DNA from: Devosia sp. 2618
GTDB taxonomy: Bacteria > Pseudomonadota > Alphaproteobacteria > Rhizobiales > Devosiaceae
Assembly (NCBI RefSeq): GCF_040546815.1
Contig: NZ_JBEPOO010000001.1
Location: 1,550,001 to 1,614,000 of the forward strand
Length of the DNA stretch: 64,000 bases
Direction of reading: 5' to 3'
The first letter of the stretch is position 1. Each line of letters opens with the position of its first letter. Made by a program: the position numbers and the translations under genes. Positions 62,393-64,000 of the stretch are shown here, in pieces. Under the pieces are notes generated by a model. It was not told the DNA's origin. It saw only the letters and a list, made by a program, of their open reading frames with translations, and searched no databases.

Positions 62393-63778
62393 ATGTCCAC
62401 ATCAGAACCTATTCATATCATTGGCGGCGGTCTCGCCGGATCCGAAGCCGCATGGCAGGCCGCGCAAGCCGGGGCCAAAGTCATCGTGCACGAAATGCGC
62501 GGCATCAAGCCGACCGACGCGCACAGCACCGACAGTTTTGCCGAGCTCGTCTGCTCCAACAGCTTCCGCTCGGACGATCACGAGCAGAACGCCGTCGGCC
62601 TGCTGCACGAGGAAATGCGGCGCTGCGGCTCGCTGATCATGCAGGCTGCCGACAAGCACAAGCTACCCGCCGGCGGCGCGCTTGCCGTTGATCGCCATGC
62701 GTTTTCCGATGAGGTGACGCGGGCCATCCACAACCATCCAAATATCACCGTCATCCGCGAAGAAGTCGCCGGTTGGCCGCCGGCCGAGTGGAGCAATGTC
62801 ATCATTGCTTCCGGCCCGCTGACCTCGCCTGCATTGGCCGATGCCATTCTGGCGACGACCGGCGAAGACGCCTTGGCGTTCTTTGACGCGATTGCGCCGA
62901 TCGTCCATTACGACAGCATCAATATGGACATTGTCTGGGCGCAGTCGCGCTATGACAAGGCTGGTCCGGGCGGCACGGGCGCTGATTATCTGAACTGTCC
63001 AATGGACAAGGATCAGTATTTTGCGTTCGTTGAGGCGCTCAAGACCGCGCCGTTGCACGAATTCAAAGACTGGGAAAAGGTCCCTTATTTCGACGGCTGC
63101 CTCCCAATCGAGGTGATGGCCGAACGCGGCGTCGAAACGCTGCGCCATGGTCCGATGAAGCCGGTCGGTCTGACCAATCCGCGTGATCCTCTGGTCAAGA
63201 GCTACGCCATCGTCCAGCTGCGGCAGGACAATGCGTTGGGCTCGCTGTGGAACATGGTCGGGTTCCAGACCAAGATGCGCTACGGCATCCAGGCGGAGAT
63301 TTTCCGCATGATCCCTGGTCTCGAAAACGCGCAGTTCGCCCGCCTGGGTGGGTTGCATCGTAACACTTTCATCAATTCCCCCAAGGTGTTGGGCAAAGAC
63401 CTCAAGCTCAAGGCCGATCCGCGCGTGCGTTTCGCCGGTCAGGTGACGGGCGTCGAGGGCTATGTCGAAAGCGCCGCCGTTGGTCTGCTCACCGGGCGTC
63501 TGGCAGCGGCTGAATCCCGTGGCGAGACCATGGCGACGCCGCCGATCACTACCGCGCTCGGCGCGCTGGTGGCGCATATCACCGGTGGCCATCTGGAATC
63601 GGAAAGCTATAGCGGCGCGCGCAGCTTCCAGCCGATGAACGTCAATTTCGGACTGTTTCCCGAAGTCGAGATCGTCAAGCCGGAAGGCGCTGGCCGCTGG
63701 CGCGGCAATGACAAGACCATCGCCAAGCGTAAGGCGATCACGACGCGGGCTCTGGCCGATCTGCAAAGCTGGATTTGA
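62393..63778 (+). CDS. trmFO: tRNA uracil-5-methyltransferase TrmFO (folate/FAD dependent)
   Basis: A 461-residue flavoprotein that makes ribothymidine-54 in tRNA using methylenetetrahydrofolate. The FAD motif is [12 protein letters not shown] (9-20), followed by HEMRG and [11 protein letters not shown] with its reactive Cys. [14 protein letters not shown] and the C-terminal [13 protein letters not shown] are diagnostic. Length fits. The following gene runs towards it from the window edge, and dispersed palindromes separate the two. Confidence 0.97.
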   Translation: MSTSEPIHIIGGGLAGSEAAWQAAQAGAKVIVHEMRGIKPTDAHSTDSFAELVCSNSFRSDDHEQNAVGLLHEEMRRCGSLIMQAADKHKLPAGGALAVDRHAFSDEVTRAIHNHPNITVIREEVAGWPPAEWSNVIIASGPLTSPALADAILATTGEDALAFFDAIAPIVHYDSINMDIVWAQSRYDKAGPGGTGADYLNCPMDKDQYFAFVEALKTAPLHEFKDWEKVPYFDGCLPIEVMAERGVETLRHGPMKPVGLTNPRDPLVKSYAIVQLRQDNALGSLWNMVGFQTKMRYGIQAEIFRMIPGLENAQFARLGGLHRNTFINSPKVLGKDLKLKADPRVRFAGQVTGVEGYVESAAVGLLTGRLAAAESRGETMATPPITTALGALVAHITGGHLESESYSGARSFQPMNVNFGLFPEVEIVKPEGAGRWRGNDKTIAKRKAITTRALADLQSWI

Positions 63779-63798
63779 CCACGGGACACCCCAATCAG

Positions 63799-63882
63799 AC
63801 CTCATGGTGAGCTTGTCGAACCATGAGGTCGGGGACCTCAATCGCGCCACGACCTCGTCCTTCGACGGGCTCAGGATGAGGT
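63799..63882. repeat. Palindromic dispersed repeats, copy 3
   Basis: Two inverted repeats in a row. ACCTCATGGT (63799-63808) pairs with ACCATGAGGT (63820-63829). ACCTCGTCCT (63852-63861) pairs with AGGATGAGGT (63873-63882) around CTTCGACGGGCTC. The first is kin to part of the 45.4 kb block; the second is a common alphaproteobacterial REP type. Confidence 0.8.
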
Positions 63883-63915
63883 CTACTGGCGGATGTGCGA
63901 GCCGAGAAGCTTGGT

Positions 63916-64000
63916 CTAACGCCCCGAACTTATCCCCCACCACGACAGGCGGAGTATCTTGCGCCAGTCGGGTTCGTCCACAGCGGGTGTGAAGATCGTG
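63916..64000 (-). CDS. C-terminal fragment of an unidentified gene
   Basis: The last 27 codons of a minus-strand gene entering from the right edge, ending TAG at 63916-63918. The visible tail, EPDWRKILRLSWWGISSGR, is protein-like, with a basic/aromatic end. In related genomes a squalene/phytoene-synthase-like gene can lie here, but the fragment is too short to assign. Confidence 0.5.
   Translation of the reverse strand, partial: TIFTPAVDEPDWRKILRLSWWGISSGR

Noticed and set aside
62663..63943. Minus-strand open frame of 426 codons
   Set aside because: Opposite trmFO and running into the repeat region; trmFO is certain.

Overview
The window is GC-rich chromosomal DNA of an alphaproteobacterium of the order Hyphomicrobiales (Rhizobiales). 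Three core blocks point that way: sdhE-mfd with recG and glmU-glmS (14-24 kb); map-pgi, tgt, queA, two cyclophilins, coaD and gyrA (38-50 kb); and ssb divergent from uvrA with GTTC-N7-GTTC SOS boxes (57-62 kb). An IalB-type secreted protein, DUF1127 small proteins and many RpiR/CUT1 genes fit the same group. A Devosia-like genus is my best guess, but that is inference. I see no rRNA, prophage, insertion sequence or CRISPR array. Two tRNA genes are present: Ser-UGA and Lys-UUU.

Layout. 0-2.8 kb: the end of a branched-chain amino-acid-type ABC operon (livH partial, livM, livG, livF). 2.9-5.2 kb: a convergent pxpB-pxpC-pxpA operon for ATP-dependent 5-oxoprolinase, followed by two small unknown genes. 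6-8.4 kb: an RpiR regulator divergent from a fetAB-type iron exporter, with a perfect palindrome between them. 8.4-13.4 kb: an unknown acidic protein, tRNA-Ser, a terC-qor pair, and a coupled trio of two half-size YeeE/YedE proteins plus a UbiH-like flavin monooxygenase. 13.4-24.6 kb: ialB-like gene, mfd, sdhE, recG, glmS, glmU and a SPOR-like envelope protein. 24.6-27.5 kb: tRNA-Lys, a host-attachment-family protein and a UvrD-type helicase.

27.6-37.5 kb is the main accessory region. A five-gene leftward operon (CUT1 binding protein, two permeases, COG3964 amidohydrolase, unknown TIM-barrel-like protein) lies back to back with ugpC-type ATPase-rpiR. Converging on that pair is ridA-SDR-PLP enzyme (D-threonine aldolase/D-serine dehydratase fold). 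Together they look like one import-and-catabolism system for an acylated or cyclic amino- or hydroxy-compound; the substrate is unknown.

37.8-64 kb: housekeeping genes (map, pgi, tgt, queA, cyclophilins, coaD, gyrA, ssb, uvrA, trmFO) interspersed with a tandem pair of secreted paralogues, an HxlR/QorB-like redox pair, an RND exporter, a GGDEF protein and two DUF1127-type microproteins. Dispersed palindromic repeats sit at about 20.4, 45.4 and 63.8 kb.
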